A DNA stretch of 42,799 bases from an uncultured Faecalibacterium sp. (lineage in GTDB: Bacteria > Bacillota > Clostridia > Oscillospirales > Ruminococcaceae). This document shows, piece by piece, positions 1-7,639 of the stretch. Position 1 is the stretch's first letter. The number at the start of each line of letters is the position of its first letter. Under the pieces are notes generated by a model, which was not told the origin of the DNA, did not search any database, and saw nothing but the letters and a program-made list of their open reading frames with translations. The DNA lies in contig CAKSVD010000017.1 of NCBI GenBank assembly GCA_934503275.1, forward strand, positions 1 to 42,799, in the 5' to 3' direction. Both the position numbers and the translations under genes were made by a program.

Positions 1-160
1 GCGTGGATCGTGCAAAAACGGAGAATCTGGAAAAATCGGCTTGTGGCCTTGATAATTCTACAAAAGTCTACGTTTCCCGATATTCGTGATTCAGCTCCAA
101 AAGTGTGGTTTGGAAGGGCGGCATGTACTAAGCCGTACCAAGCTTAATAAGATACGCCAG
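1..160 (+). other. Upstream stretch, possibly the 3' tail of a gene entering from the left
   Basis: No complete gene is visible. Frame 3 is open from the window edge to a TGA at 87-89 (28 codons, ending ...VYVSRYS), and frame 1 is open to a TAA at 145-147. Either could be the end of a coding region whose start lies outside the window; the frame 3 tail reads more like ordinary protein. The stretch runs into a strong terminator, so it is the end of a transcript. It could also be the end of a structured RNA. I could not match it to tmRNA (no TTCGA-type T arm or CCA end). Confidence 0.3.
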
Positions 161-200
161 AGAGGCGGAATTTCTCTTCGGAGAGGTTCCGCCTCTTTTA
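161..200 (+). terminator. Intrinsic terminator
   Basis: AGAGGCGGAA at 161-170 pairs with TTCCGCCTCT at 187-196, with an inner CTCTTCGGAGAG hairpin, followed by a short T run. It closes whatever enters the window from the left and isolates it from the penicillin-binding protein gene. Confidence 0.85.
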
Positions 201-255
201 TGTATACCCTGCACCCCTGCTGCCCACCCTAACCACAGGGAAAGGGGGCGCGGGA

Positions 256-1851
256 ATGTCCGGCAAACGGGTGCTGGCGGTGTATGCCGCCTTGCTGCTG
301 GGGTTTATGGTGGTGCTGTGCCGGTTGTACCTGCTGGCGCTGCACCCTGCTTATGCTGCGCGGGCGGCAGCACAGAGCACGGTCACCCTGCAGCTGCCCG
401 CCCGGCGGGGCAACTTTTACGATGCGCAGGGGCGGCTGCTCACCGGGCTGGAGGAGCGCTGGCAGGTGGTGTGCTTTCCCGGGCAGGGTAATTACGACCG
501 GCTGTATACTTGCACCGATGCCGCCGGGCAGGCACTTTTGTACCGCAGCCGCAGCCGCGCCGCCCCGTTTCTGCTGGAGGTAGACTGCGACCCCGCCCGC
601 CTTGGGCTGACCGGTTACCCCACCGCCCGGCGATATGCGGCGGCGCCGCTGTGTCAGCATCTGCTGGGCTATCTGGATAGCACAGGTCACGGGGCTGCCG
701 GGCTGGAAAAGGCATTGGACGGCGTGCTTTCCGGCACAGGGGAGCACAGCAGTCTTGTCTGCGCCGTCACGGCGCAGGGTACGCTGCGCACCGGAGAAAC
801 ACCTAAGCTTTTGCAAGCCGACAGCGGGGCGCTGGGCGTGCAGCTGACCATCTCCCGCCCGATGCAGCGGGCAGCGGAGGCAGTGGCAGAAAATACCATG
901 AAGCGCGGCTGCATTCTGGTGCTGGATACCGCCACAGCGGCGGTGCGCGCCAGCGTCAGCGTGCCGGGCTACGACCCGGAGCACCTTGCCGACAGCCTGC
1001 AGGCAGAGAACAGTCCCTTTTTGAACCGGGCACTGCAAAGCTATGCGGTGGGCTCGGTGTTCAAACCGGTGCTGGCGGCGGCTGCACTGGAAGCGGGCTT
1101 GCAGCCGGTTTTCGAGTGCACCGGCGCAGTGGTAGTGGATGGACAAATTTTCCGCTGCGCGGGCGGGGTGCCGCATGGACAGGTAGACCTTGCCGCCGCG
1201 CTGGAAAAAAGCTGCAACGGCTATTTTATCCGTCTGGGACAGCAGCTGGGCGCAGAAAAACTGCTGGACGCCGCCAAGGTCTTCGGTTTTGGGCAGAGCC
1301 TGCCGCTGGCAGACGGACTTGCCGCCGAGGCTGGGCAGCTGCCCACCCCGCAGGAACTGGCACAAAGCGGACAGCTGGCCAATTTCAGCTTTGGGCAGGG
1401 CAGCCTGCTGGCAACGCCGCTGCAGGTGGCGGCGCTGTTCAACACCCTTGCAGCAGACGGCATATATCGCACTCCCTATGTACTGCAAGCCACGCTGAAC
1501 GAGACCACCGGCCAGCCCGTGGAGACCCTCAGCCACCCCCGGGGGCGGCGGGTGCTCCCGGCGCAGAGCGCAGCACTTTTGCGCGCCATGCTGGTACAGG
1601 TGGTGCAGCAGGGTACCGCGCAGGATGCCGCCGGGGTTTCCGGCGGAGCGGGCGGCAAGACCGGTACCGCTCAGACCGGACAGTTCACCCCGGAGGGTAC
1701 CGAGCGCTGCAACCTGTGGTTTGCGGGGTTCTGGCCGGCAGAAAAGCCCTGCTACACCATTGTGGTGCTGCAGGACGGCGCAGTGCACACCGCGTACTCC
1801 GGCGCAGCCATCTTTGCACAGGTGTGCGCTGCACTGGAAGCAACGGGATAA
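256..1851 (+). CDS. Class B penicillin-binding protein (peptidoglycan D,D-transpeptidase, FtsI/PBP2 family)
   Basis: Cross-links peptidoglycan stem peptides outside the membrane. The 531-residue protein has one N-terminal membrane anchor (about residues 5-28), a dimerisation region beginning with the R-x-G-x-x-Y/F-D pattern near residues 50-57 (RRGNFYD), and a transpeptidase domain with all three catalytic motifs: SxxK as SVFK (267-270), SxN as SCN (319-321) and KTG as GKTGTA (467-472). It is shorter than typical FtsI or SpoVD and lacks PASTA domains, so whether it serves division, elongation or sporulation cannot be decided. The ATG at 256 follows a purine-rich GGGAAAGGGGG stretch. It stands alone between a terminator and the secG promoter. 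Confidence 0.93.
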   Translation: MSGKRVLAVYAALLLGFMVVLCRLYLLALHPAYAARAAAQSTVTLQLPARRGNFYDAQGRLLTGLEERWQVVCFPGQGNYDRLYTCTDAAGQALLYRSRSRAAPFLLEVDCDPARLGLTGYPTARRYAAAPLCQHLLGYLDSTGHGAAGLEKALDGVLSGTGEHSSLVCAVTAQGTLRTGETPKLLQADSGALGVQLTISRPMQRAAEAVAENTMKRGCILVLDTATAAVRASVSVPGYDPEHLADSLQAENSPFLNRALQSYAVGSVFKPVLAAAALEAGLQPVFECTGAVVVDGQIFRCAGGVPHGQVDLAAALEKSCNGYFIRLGQQLGAEKLLDAAKVFGFGQSLPLADGLAAEAGQLPTPQELAQSGQLANFSFGQGSLLATPLQVAALFNTLAADGIYRTPYVLQATLNETTGQPVETLSHPRGRRVLPAQSAALLRAMLVQVVQQGTAQDAAGVSGGAGGKTGTAQTGQFTPEGTERCNLWFAGFWPAEKPCYTIVVLQDGAVHTAYSGAAIFAQVCAALEATG

Positions 1852-1866
1852 ATGCGCGGATTCTGC

Positions 1867-1895
1867 TTGCAATTTTGACTTTGTTATGCTACTAT
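1867..1895 (+). promoter_or_regulatory. Probable secG promoter
   Basis: TTGCAA (1867-1872), 17-base spacer, TACTAT (1890-1895), in an AT-rich gap directly before secG. The match to a housekeeping sigma promoter is moderate. Confidence 0.5.
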
Positions 1896-1951
1896 ATAGT
1901 TGTATTTTTGCGTGGATTTCCGTATTTACAAATAAAGGAGCGTTACGATTC

Positions 1952-2203
1952 ATGTCTGTTATCGAAATTGTTGGCGGTGCCATTCTGCTGGTGGCTTCGC
2001 TGGTCATCGTTTTCCTCACCCTCATGCAGCACACCCACGGTCAGGGTCTGTCCGGTGCCATCAACGGCAGCGTGGGCGGTGCCAACAATGCACGTCTGAC
2101 CCCGGCAGATCAGATGCTGGCCAAGGTCACCCGCATTGCAGGTGTGGTGTTCTTTGTGGTCGCTATTCTGGCCTGCCTGTTTGCAGGCCGTCTGGCAGGC
2201 TGA
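1952..2203 (+). CDS. secG: Preprotein translocase subunit SecG
   Basis: Small membrane subunit of the SecYEG channel that assists protein export. The 83-residue product has the family layout: an N-terminal transmembrane helix (about residues 4-25), a conserved cytoplasmic loop with QGLSGAINGS (SecG proteins have a G-L-S/G-x-x-G loop here), and a second transmembrane helix (about 60-80). The frame is open well upstream, but the ATG at 1952 is preceded by AAAGGAG at the right distance and gives the standard length. It is followed by a terminator and then rnr, the usual Firmicute secG-rnr order. Confidence 0.95.
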   Translation: MSVIEIVGGAILLVASLVIVFLTLMQHTHGQGLSGAINGSVGGANNARLTPADQMLAKVTRIAGVVFFVVAILACLFAGRLAG

Positions 2204-2213
2204 GAAGGCGTTG

Positions 2214-2244
2214 CAGCCCCGTGAACGGACGGGGCTGTTTTTCT
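2214..2244 (+). terminator. Intrinsic terminator after secG
   Basis: CAGCCCCGT (2214-2222) pairs perfectly with ACGGGGCTG (2229-2237), followed by TTTTTCT. It probably partly separates secG from rnr. Confidence 0.85.
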
Positions 2245-2376
2245 GTGCAGAAAAAAGTGCGGGCAGCCGGTTTTGCGGGCTGCCGCAAGGATGGGACAGG
2301 GGAAAGCGCCCGTCCCAAGGCAGGGCTGTGCTCCGCAGGAGATGCACGGCCACGGAAGTGAAGGAGAAAATATTTT

Positions 2377-4500
2377 ATGGCAATGCGCGATAAAATTGAG
2401 CACGCGATCCAGAATCAGCCGTGCACCGTAAAGGATCTGAAGAATAAGTTCGGCGGGGATCGCGGCGCAGACCGCAAGGTGATGGAGGCCGTGGACCAGC
2501 TGGTGCACGAGGCTGTCATCTGCCAGCGGCAGGGCGTGTTCTTTACCGTGCGCAGCGGCCGTGCCGACAAGGCACTGCTGTGCAAGGTGGTAAAGCTGGG
2601 CAAAAACTTTGCCTTTGTTATGCTGGAGGACGGCACCAGCGATATCTTTATCCCCGGTCGGTTCACCCGCGGCGCAATGCCCGGCGACAAGGTACTGGTG
2701 GAAAAGTTTGCACACCCCCGGGTGGAGGGCAGCGATGAGGGCGAGATCCTTGCTGTTCTGGAAGAGAAAAATTCTCTGGTGGGCACCATGCACCGCATGG
2801 AGGGCCGCCTGAGGTTTGTGCCGGACGATTGCCCCGCCATCTCTATGCAGGTCATGCGGGACTGCGAAGGCAGCGCCAAGGACGGCGACAAGGTGGCAGT
2901 GGAGATTCTGCTGCGCGGCAGCCGTCAGGAGGATCACCGCGTGGGCGTGGCTATGCGCTTTGGCAGCTGCGACGAGGCAAAGCGCTGCGCAAAGGCACTG
3001 CTTTACGCGCAGGATATCCGCGGCCGCTTCCCGGACAAGGTGCGGGACGAGGCCAAAAAGCTGGACAACGCCGAGGTGTCGGCTGCGGACTGCGAGGGCC
3101 GTATGGACCTGCGCGCTTTGCCCATCTTTACCATCGACAGCGCCGAGACCAAGGATATCGACGATGCGATCAGCCTGACCAAGACCCCGGACGGCGGCTT
3201 TGAACTGGGCGTGCACATTGCGGATGTTTCCAACTACGTCAAGCCCGGTACCGAACTGGACAACGAGGCTTTCAGCCGCGCTACCAGCGTCTACTATGCC
3301 GATCAGGTGGTGCCCATGCTGCCCAAGCAGCTGTCCAACGGTATCTGCAGCCTGAACGAGGGCGTGCTGCGTCTGGCCTTCTCCTGCCTGATGCGGCTGG
3401 ATAAGGACGGCAACCTGACCGATTACCGCTTTGTCAAGTCCGTTATCCGCAGCCGGGTCAAGGGCGTGTACTCCGAGATCAACGCCCTGCTGGCCGGCAG
3501 CACCGATGACGAGTTGACTGGCAAGTACCACGAGGTACTGGCGCAGCTGCCCGCTATGAAGGAACTGTATGGCCACCGTGCCCGCCTGCGCAAGGAGCGC
3601 GGCTGCATGGATATCGAGAGCGGCGAGGTGAAGCTGATCCTGGACGAGGACGGCCACTGCATCGACGTGAAAAAGCGCACCTCCGGCGAGAGCGAGGCCA
3701 TGATCGAGGAGTTCATGCTGCTGGCCAACCAGTGCGCCGCCCACTTTGCCCGGGTGAAGCAGATCCCCTTTGTGTACCGTGTGCATGAGGAGCCCAACGC
3801 CGAAAAGCTGGAGCGTCTGCACGGTCTGCTGCAGGCCTGCGGCGTCAACGACCACTTTGCCAAGGATGTGCCCACGCCCAAGGAGTTGAGCGCTATTCTG
3901 GAGGGCGTGCGCGGCACTGCCTACGAGCAGATCATCAACACCGGTATGCTGCGTTGTATGTCCAAGGCCGTGTATGAGGAAAAGCCCAAGGGACACTACG
4001 GTCTGGTGCTGCAGGACTATGCCCACTTCACCAGCCCCATCCGCCGCTACCCGGACTTGGCCATCCACCGCATCATGACGGCTCAACTCAAGGGTACCGA
4101 CAAGGACACCATGATCCTGCGCTATAGCGAGTTTGCAGAGGATGTCAGCAAGCAGGCCAGCGAGCGCGAGGTGATAGCCATGCAGATCGAGCGCAAGGCC
4201 GAGGACTGCTACAAGGCCGAGTATGCCCGCCGCCATCTGGGCGAGTGCTACGAGGGCCGCATCTCTGGCGTGACCCAGCGCGGCCTGTTCATCGAGTTGG
4301 AAAACGGCGTGGAGGGCTTTGTGCCCGCCTCCAGCCTGACCGCTACCGGCACCATGCTTACCGAGGGCGTGCGCCTTTCCGACCCCGTTTCCGGCAAGAA
4401 CTGGAATCTGGGCGATACCATGATGATCACCATCGTGCGTGCAGACGTCAATCTGGGCAAGATCGACTTCGAGGTCGCTCCGGAAAGCGCAAAGCAGTAA
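2377..4500 (+). CDS. rnr: Ribonuclease R (3'-5' exoribonuclease)
   Basis: Processive hydrolytic 3'-5' exoribonuclease of the RNB family, acting on structured RNA in RNA turnover and, with tmRNA, on defective messages. The 707-residue protein shows, in order, an N-terminal helix-turn-helix-like segment (1-60), cold-shock/OB regions (about 65-230), the RNB catalytic core with the signature IDSAETKDIDDA (253-264) carrying the metal-binding aspartates, the ...HFTSPIRRYPDL motif typical of RNase II/R, and a C-terminal S1 domain (about 625-705, GRISGVTQRGLFIEL...). Its length fits RNase R rather than RNase II. The ATG at 2377 follows AAGGAGAAAATATTTT. smpB, which often follows, is absent; a terminator comes next. 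Confidence 0.96.
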   Translation: MAMRDKIEHAIQNQPCTVKDLKNKFGGDRGADRKVMEAVDQLVHEAVICQRQGVFFTVRSGRADKALLCKVVKLGKNFAFVMLEDGTSDIFIPGRFTRGAMPGDKVLVEKFAHPRVEGSDEGEILAVLEEKNSLVGTMHRMEGRLRFVPDDCPAISMQVMRDCEGSAKDGDKVAVEILLRGSRQEDHRVGVAMRFGSCDEAKRCAKALLYAQDIRGRFPDKVRDEAKKLDNAEVSAADCEGRMDLRALPIFTIDSAETKDIDDAISLTKTPDGGFELGVHIADVSNYVKPGTELDNEAFSRATSVYYADQVVPMLPKQLSNGICSLNEGVLRLAFSCLMRLDKDGNLTDYRFVKSVIRSRVKGVYSEINALLAGSTDDELTGKYHEVLAQLPAMKELYGHRARLRKERGCMDIESGEVKLILDEDGHCIDVKKRTSGESEAMIEEFMLLANQCAAHFARVKQIPFVYRVHEEPNAEKLERLHGLLQACGVNDHFAKDVPTPKELSAILEGVRGTAYEQIINTGMLRCMSKAVYEEKPKGHYGLVLQDYAHFTSPIRRYPDLAIHRIMTAQLKGTDKDTMILRYSEFAEDVSKQASEREVIAMQIERKAEDCYKAEYARRHLGECYEGRISGVTQRGLFIELENGVEGFVPASSLTATGTMLTEGVRLSDPVSGKNWNLGDTMMITIVRADVNLGKIDFEVAPESAKQ

Positions 4501-4523
4501 CCTTATAATAGAACAAAAACAGA

Positions 4524-4572
4524 CTGCCCCCGAAGCAGCGCACAACATCGTGCTGCTTTGGGGGCAGTTTTT
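4524..4572 (+). terminator. Intrinsic terminator after rnr
   Basis: CTGCCCCCGAAGCAGC (4524-4539) pairs with GCTGCTTTGGGGGCAG (4552-4567), followed by TTTTTA. It also sits at the 3' end of the convergent regulator gene. Confidence 0.9.
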
Positions 4573-4795
4573 ATGCTTTGCGGGGGATGGGTGGGGCGCT
4601 GTCGTCTGTAAGACCAAGGATATAATCTGTACTGGTATGGTAGAAGCGGGCAAGCTGGATCAGCACCTCGGTGGGAATATCCCGCTTGCCGGTCTCGTAA
4701 TTGGAATAGCAGACCTGGGTACATTTCAGATACACCGCAACATCCTTTTGCAGCAGATCACGATCCTCTCGCAGATCCCGGATGCGTTGATACAT
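4571..4795 (-). CDS. Small XRE-family (Cro/cI-like) transcriptional regulator
   Basis: 74-residue DNA-binding protein consisting of essentially one helix-turn-helix domain: RIRDLREDRDLLQKDVA, then a recognition region around CTQVCYSNYETGKRDIP, and the characteristic ending ARFYHTSTDYILGL found in many clostridial XRE regulators. The start chosen (4795) has GAGGTAA six bases upstream on the minus strand; the longer open frame to 4972 lacks such a site and would run through the promoter region. It is divergent from the gene at 4934, and two copies of an 11-base direct repeat lie over the rightward promoter between them, so it probably represses that gene and perhaps itself. Confidence 0.85.
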   Translation of the reverse strand: MYQRIRDLREDRDLLQKDVAVYLKCTQVCYSNYETGKRDIPTEVLIQLARFYHTSTDYILGLTDDSAPPIPRKA

Positions 4796-4842
4796 GGCGC
4801 TTACCTCAAAAGCTTTATTTAAGGTAAAGTATAGGCATAACG

Positions 4843-4881
4843 AAATGTTATATTGACATATAAAACAAAATGTTATATCAT
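4843..4881 (+). promoter_or_regulatory. Promoter with direct-repeat operator between XRE gene and its neighbour
   Basis: TTGACA (4853-4858), 17-base spacer and TATCAT (4876-4881) form a strong rightward promoter. The 11-mer AAATGTTATAT occurs at 4843-4853 (abutting the -35) and at 4868-4878 (overlapping the -10), 25 bases apart. Placement suggests a repressor site for the divergent XRE protein; that is inference. Confidence 0.7.
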
Positions 4882-4933
4882 GGTGCCGTGCCGGGCACTG
4901 CTGTGAATCTCCGGCGCAAAAGGGGAAAACATT

Positions 4934-5221
4934 ATGAAACTGGAATTCTGGCAGACGGTATCCTGCAATCATCTTACGCTTGCAAGGGTCAGCAAAGCCA
5001 TCGACTGGCAGCCGCCGCTGCCCCGGTGTGGAGAATATGTGGCCGGGCTGGATACGCTGGACGGCGAACCGGAGCTACCGGTGCGCAAGCTGCTGCACCG
5101 GGCACAGGACGGCAGCTGCCTTGCAGAACTGCCGGGCTTCAACATTGCGCAGCTGCGGCTTTCTTACCGGGAACTGGAGCAGCTGGCAGCAAAAAAGGGT
5201 TGGACGCTGCAAAAGCTGTAA
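4934..5221 (+). CDS. Hypothetical protein (95 aa)
   Basis: I do not recognise this protein. It is 95 residues, soluble, without signal or membrane segments. The first part (MKLEFWQTVSCNHL...) is followed by two Pro-rich turns, and the C-terminal part is a leucine-rich helix (QLRLSYRELEQLAAKKGW). The ATG at 4934 follows AGGGGAAAAC. Its strong promoter carries direct repeats and faces away from a small XRE gene, so it is probably the regulated target of that repressor. The pairing is reminiscent of toxin-antitoxin or stress cassettes, but nothing in the sequence identifies a toxin. Confidence 0.65.
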   Translation: MKLEFWQTVSCNHLTLARVSKAIDWQPPLPRCGEYVAGLDTLDGEPELPVRKLLHRAQDGSCLAELPGFNIAQLRLSYRELEQLAAKKGWTLQKL

Positions 5222-5239
5222 AAAACTTAAATTTCCCTC

Positions 5240-5267
5240 TTGCATTCCGGCCGATTCGTGCTATAAT
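5240..5267 (+). promoter_or_regulatory. rpmE promoter
   Basis: TTGCAT (5240-5245), 16-base spacer, TATAAT (5262-5267). It gives an untranslated leader of about 110 bases before rpmE. Confidence 0.7.
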
Positions 5268-5298
5268 AGTAAGGCAATCGTTTCCAAGGCCGCTCGAC

Positions 5299-5352
5299 GG
5301 GGTAGCCGATATTGAAGGTTGTGATGGGCACATACATTTACAATATGGCCCC
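5299..5352 (+). promoter_or_regulatory. Structured 5' leader of rpmE (possible L31 autoregulatory leader)
   Basis: GGGGtagCCgATATTG (5299-5314) pairs with CAATATGGCCCC (5341-5352), enclosing a 26-base loop, and ends 20 bases before the ribosome-binding site. Ribosomal protein L31 leaders have been described in Firmicutes; whether this is one of them needs a covariance-model search. Confidence 0.45.
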
Positions 5353-5384
5353 GATAAGTCAGAACCAGAAATGAGGTGAAAAGA

Positions 5385-5585
5385 ATGAAACAGGGTATCC
5401 ATCCGAACTACGTTGACTGCACCATCACCTGCGCATGCGGCAACGTCATTAAGACTCGTTCCACCAAGCCTGAGATCCACGTCGAAGTTTGCTCCAAGTG
5501 CCATCCTTTCTACACTGGCAAGCAGAAGCTGGTTGACACCGGCGGACGTGTTGAGCGCTTCAACAAGCGTTTCGGCCGTAAGTAA
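5385..5585 (+). CDS. rpmE: 50S ribosomal protein L31
   Basis: Small protein of the large ribosomal subunit, at the inter-subunit bridge. The 66-residue product begins MKQGIHPNY as is typical. It has CxC (TCACGN) in the first third and CxxC (CSKCHPF) in the middle, the cysteine set of the zinc-binding C+ form of L31, followed by the conserved FYTGKQK and basic C-terminus. ATG 5385 is preceded by GAGGTG at 5373-5378; the in-frame GTG at 5376 lies inside that site and is rejected. It is monocistronic, with its own promoter, structured leader and terminator. Confidence 0.96.
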   Translation: MKQGIHPNYVDCTITCACGNVIKTRSTKPEIHVEVCSKCHPFYTGKQKLVDTGGRVERFNKRFGRK

Positions 5586-5599
5586 TTATAGGCTATCTC

Positions 5600-5629
5600 A
5601 TGCCGCTTCCTTCGGGAGGCGGCATTTTT
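5600..5629 (+). terminator. Intrinsic terminator after rpmE
   Basis: ATGCCGCTTCC and GGGAGGCGGCAT form a stem with a short loop, followed by TTTTT. Confidence 0.85.
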
Positions 5630-5781
5630 GCTTTCTGCGCGGGCAAATATTTCGTTTTCCCACACAGGATTGTCTTAATTTAAACACATTTTCCGTCTAA
5701 ACTATAGCAGTTCCAAACCGGAAAGCGCTGCGTCCATGCCGCTTTCCGCAAAACAGCTTCTGAATAAAAGGAGAGTTTGCT

Positions 5782-6750
5782 GTGATCGAAGTTTCTCACC
5801 TGAGCAAGTCCTACGGCAGCCGCCCTGCCGTGCAGGATCTCTCGTTTACGGTGCCGGACGGCCAGATCTACGGCCTGCTGGGGCCAAACGGCGCGGGCAA
5901 ATCCACCATTATGAATATCCTTACCGGCTATCTGGCGCCCACCGAGGGCGAGGTGAAGGTGGCCGGGTTCCGTCTGCCGGAGCAGGCGCAGCAGGCCAAG
6001 GCCTGTGTGGGCTACCTGCCGGAGCAGCCGCCGCTCTACCCGGAAATGACTGTGCAGGAGTATCTGGACTTTGTGGCAGAGCTCAAGGGGGTAAAGCACG
6101 CGCAGCGCAAACAACAGGTGCTGGCCGCTGCCCGCCGCACCGGGCTGGAAGAAGTGCTGCCCCGGGTCATCCGCAGCCTGTCCAAGGGCTACCGTCAGCG
6201 GGTGGGCATTGCGCAGGCGCTGCTGGGCAGCCCGCAGCTTATCATTCTGGACGAACCCACTGTGGGGCTGGACCCCGCGCAGGTCATCGAGATCCGCAGC
6301 CTTATCCGGGAACTGGGCAAGGCGCACACGGTCATCCTCTCCAGCCACATCCTCAGCGAGGTGCAGGCCGTGTGCCAGCAGGTGCTCATCCTCTCCAAGG
6401 GGCGTCTGGTGGCTGTGGGCAGCCCGGAGGAGCTGGGCGAGACCTTGAACCCCGGCAGCCGTCTGCGCGCCACCGCGCAGGGTGAACCCGAAACCGTGCT
6501 GGCCACTGTGCGCAGCGTGCCGGGCGTCTGCAAGGTAGAACTGGAAAGTGCTGCGGACGGTCAGGTCACCTTTACTGCCGAGAGCGAGGACGCCGCCGAC
6601 CGCCGTGCTGCCGTGTCCCGGGCACTGACCGAGGCCGGGTGCACCGTGCTGGCACTTGCCGCCGAGAACCGCAGCCTTGAGGAGGTATTCCTGGCGCTGA
6701 CCGAAAAAACGCCGGAGCAGAACACCCCGGCAGAAGGGGAGGAGAACTGA
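5782..6750 (+). CDS. ABC transporter ATP-binding protein (GldA-like)
   Basis: Nucleotide-binding subunit that would power the membrane proteins encoded just downstream. The 322 residues contain a Walker A (GPNGAGKST, about 35-43), Q-loop region (YLPEQPPLYPEMTVQEYL), signature LSKGYRQRVGIAQAL, Walker B (LIILDEPTVGLDP) and switch histidine (ILSSHILSEV). A C-terminal extension of about 90 residues is typical of the GldA / ABC-2 drug- and copper-type ATPases. ATG 5782 follows AAAAGGAG with TTTGCT spacing after the leader. It is the first gene of a four-gene rightward operon (ATPase, ABC-2 permease, GldG-like, DUF4340). The transported substrate is unknown. Confidence 0.92.
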   Translation: MIEVSHLSKSYGSRPAVQDLSFTVPDGQIYGLLGPNGAGKSTIMNILTGYLAPTEGEVKVAGFRLPEQAQQAKACVGYLPEQPPLYPEMTVQEYLDFVAELKGVKHAQRKQQVLAAARRTGLEEVLPRVIRSLSKGYRQRVGIAQALLGSPQLIILDEPTVGLDPAQVIEIRSLIRELGKAHTVILSSHILSEVQAVCQQVLILSKGRLVAVGSPEELGETLNPGSRLRATAQGEPETVLATVRSVPGVCKVELESAADGQVTFTAESEDAADRRAAVSRALTEAGCTVLALAAENRSLEEVFLALTEKTPEQNTPAEGEEN

Positions 6751-6751
6751 G

Positions 6752-7624
6752 ATGGCAGCTATCTTTAAACGAGAACTCCGCAGCTGCTTTCACGGCATGA
6801 TCGGTGCGGTGCTTACCGCCTTTATGCTGGCGGCTACGGCTATCTATTTTGTGGCGCTGAATCTGGGCTACGGCCTGCCGGATTTTGGCTACTATACGCT
6901 GTACCGCACCATTTTTGTGCTGCTGCTCTACATCCCGGTGCTCACCATGCGCTCCTTTGCCGAGGAACGCCACAGCCGCACCGATCAGCTGCTGTTCACA
7001 AGCCCGGTGTCGGTGGGCGGCATCGTGCTGGGCAAATATTTTGCCCTTTGCGTCATTTTTGCGCTGCCCTGCCTTGTGGATGCGGGCATGATCCTTGTGC
7101 TGAAGGTACTGGGCGCTACCGGCACCAGCACGCTGGCCAATTTTTCTGCCCTGCTGTGCTATTACCTCATGGGCTGCGCCGCCATTGCCATCGGGGTGTT
7201 CCTTTCCAGCCTGACCGAAAACCAGATCATCGCCGCCGTGTCCGGCGTGGCAGCGCTGCTGCTGGCCTATATGATGCCCAGCCTGCGCACCATGTTCACC
7301 ACCGGCAGCGCGGTGGCGCTGGCACTGTTTGCCGCCATTGCCGCCGTGCTCAGCGTGGTGGCGGGGCTGCGCAGCAAAAGCTTTACGCTGGGCTGTCTTA
7401 CCTTTGCAGGGTGCTGCGTGGCGCTTACGGCGCTGTTTCTGCTCAAGAGCAGCTGGCTGACCGAGGCGTTCAGCGCAGTGCTCAGCGCACTGTGCCTGTT
7501 TACCCCCTTTGAAGAATTTGTCAACAGCAGCTTTTCCATTCCCACGCTGGTCTACTACCTGACCGTGGCGGCGGTGTTCCTGTTTTTCACCGCGCAAGGG
7601 CTGGAAAAGCGCCGCTGGAACTGA
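6752..7624 (+). CDS. ABC-2 type permease (GldF-like)
   Basis: Membrane subunit of the same ABC system. The 290-residue protein has six or so hydrophobic segments. It carries the conserved first-cytoplasmic stretch RSFAEERHSRTDQLLFTSPVS, characteristic of the GldF/ABC-2 family (M-R-x-F/L-x-E-E-x-x-x-x-T-x-E/Q-x-L-x-T-x-P). It starts one base after the ATPase stop and ends 15 bases before the GldG-like gene, so it is translated as part of the same operon. In Bacteroidetes the homologous Gld proteins serve gliding; in Firmicutes the role is not established. Confidence 0.88.
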   Translation: MAAIFKRELRSCFHGMIGAVLTAFMLAATAIYFVALNLGYGLPDFGYYTLYRTIFVLLLYIPVLTMRSFAEERHSRTDQLLFTSPVSVGGIVLGKYFALCVIFALPCLVDAGMILVLKVLGATGTSTLANFSALLCYYLMGCAAIAIGVFLSSLTENQIIAAVSGVAALLLAYMMPSLRTMFTTGSAVALALFAAIAAVLSVVAGLRSKSFTLGCLTFAGCCVALTALFLLKSSWLTEAFSAVLSALCLFTPFEEFVNSSFSIPTLVYYLTVAAVFLFFTAQGLEKRRWN

Positions 7625-7639
7625 GAGGAGGCCACAACG

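Noticed and set aside
1..200. End of tmRNA or other housekeeping RNA before the first terminator
   Set aside because: tmRNA is expected near secG-rnr in some genomes, but no T arm, CCA end or tag-peptide sequence was found.
229..2034. Long open frame (about 600 codons) on the minus strand over the penicillin-binding protein gene
   Set aside because: It is an antisense shadow caused by high GC and codon bias; composition is Cys/His/Gln-rich with no domain, while the plus strand carries all transpeptidase motifs.
2110..4653. Very long minus-strand open frame over rnr
   Set aside because: Antisense shadow; the plus strand encodes a complete RNase R.
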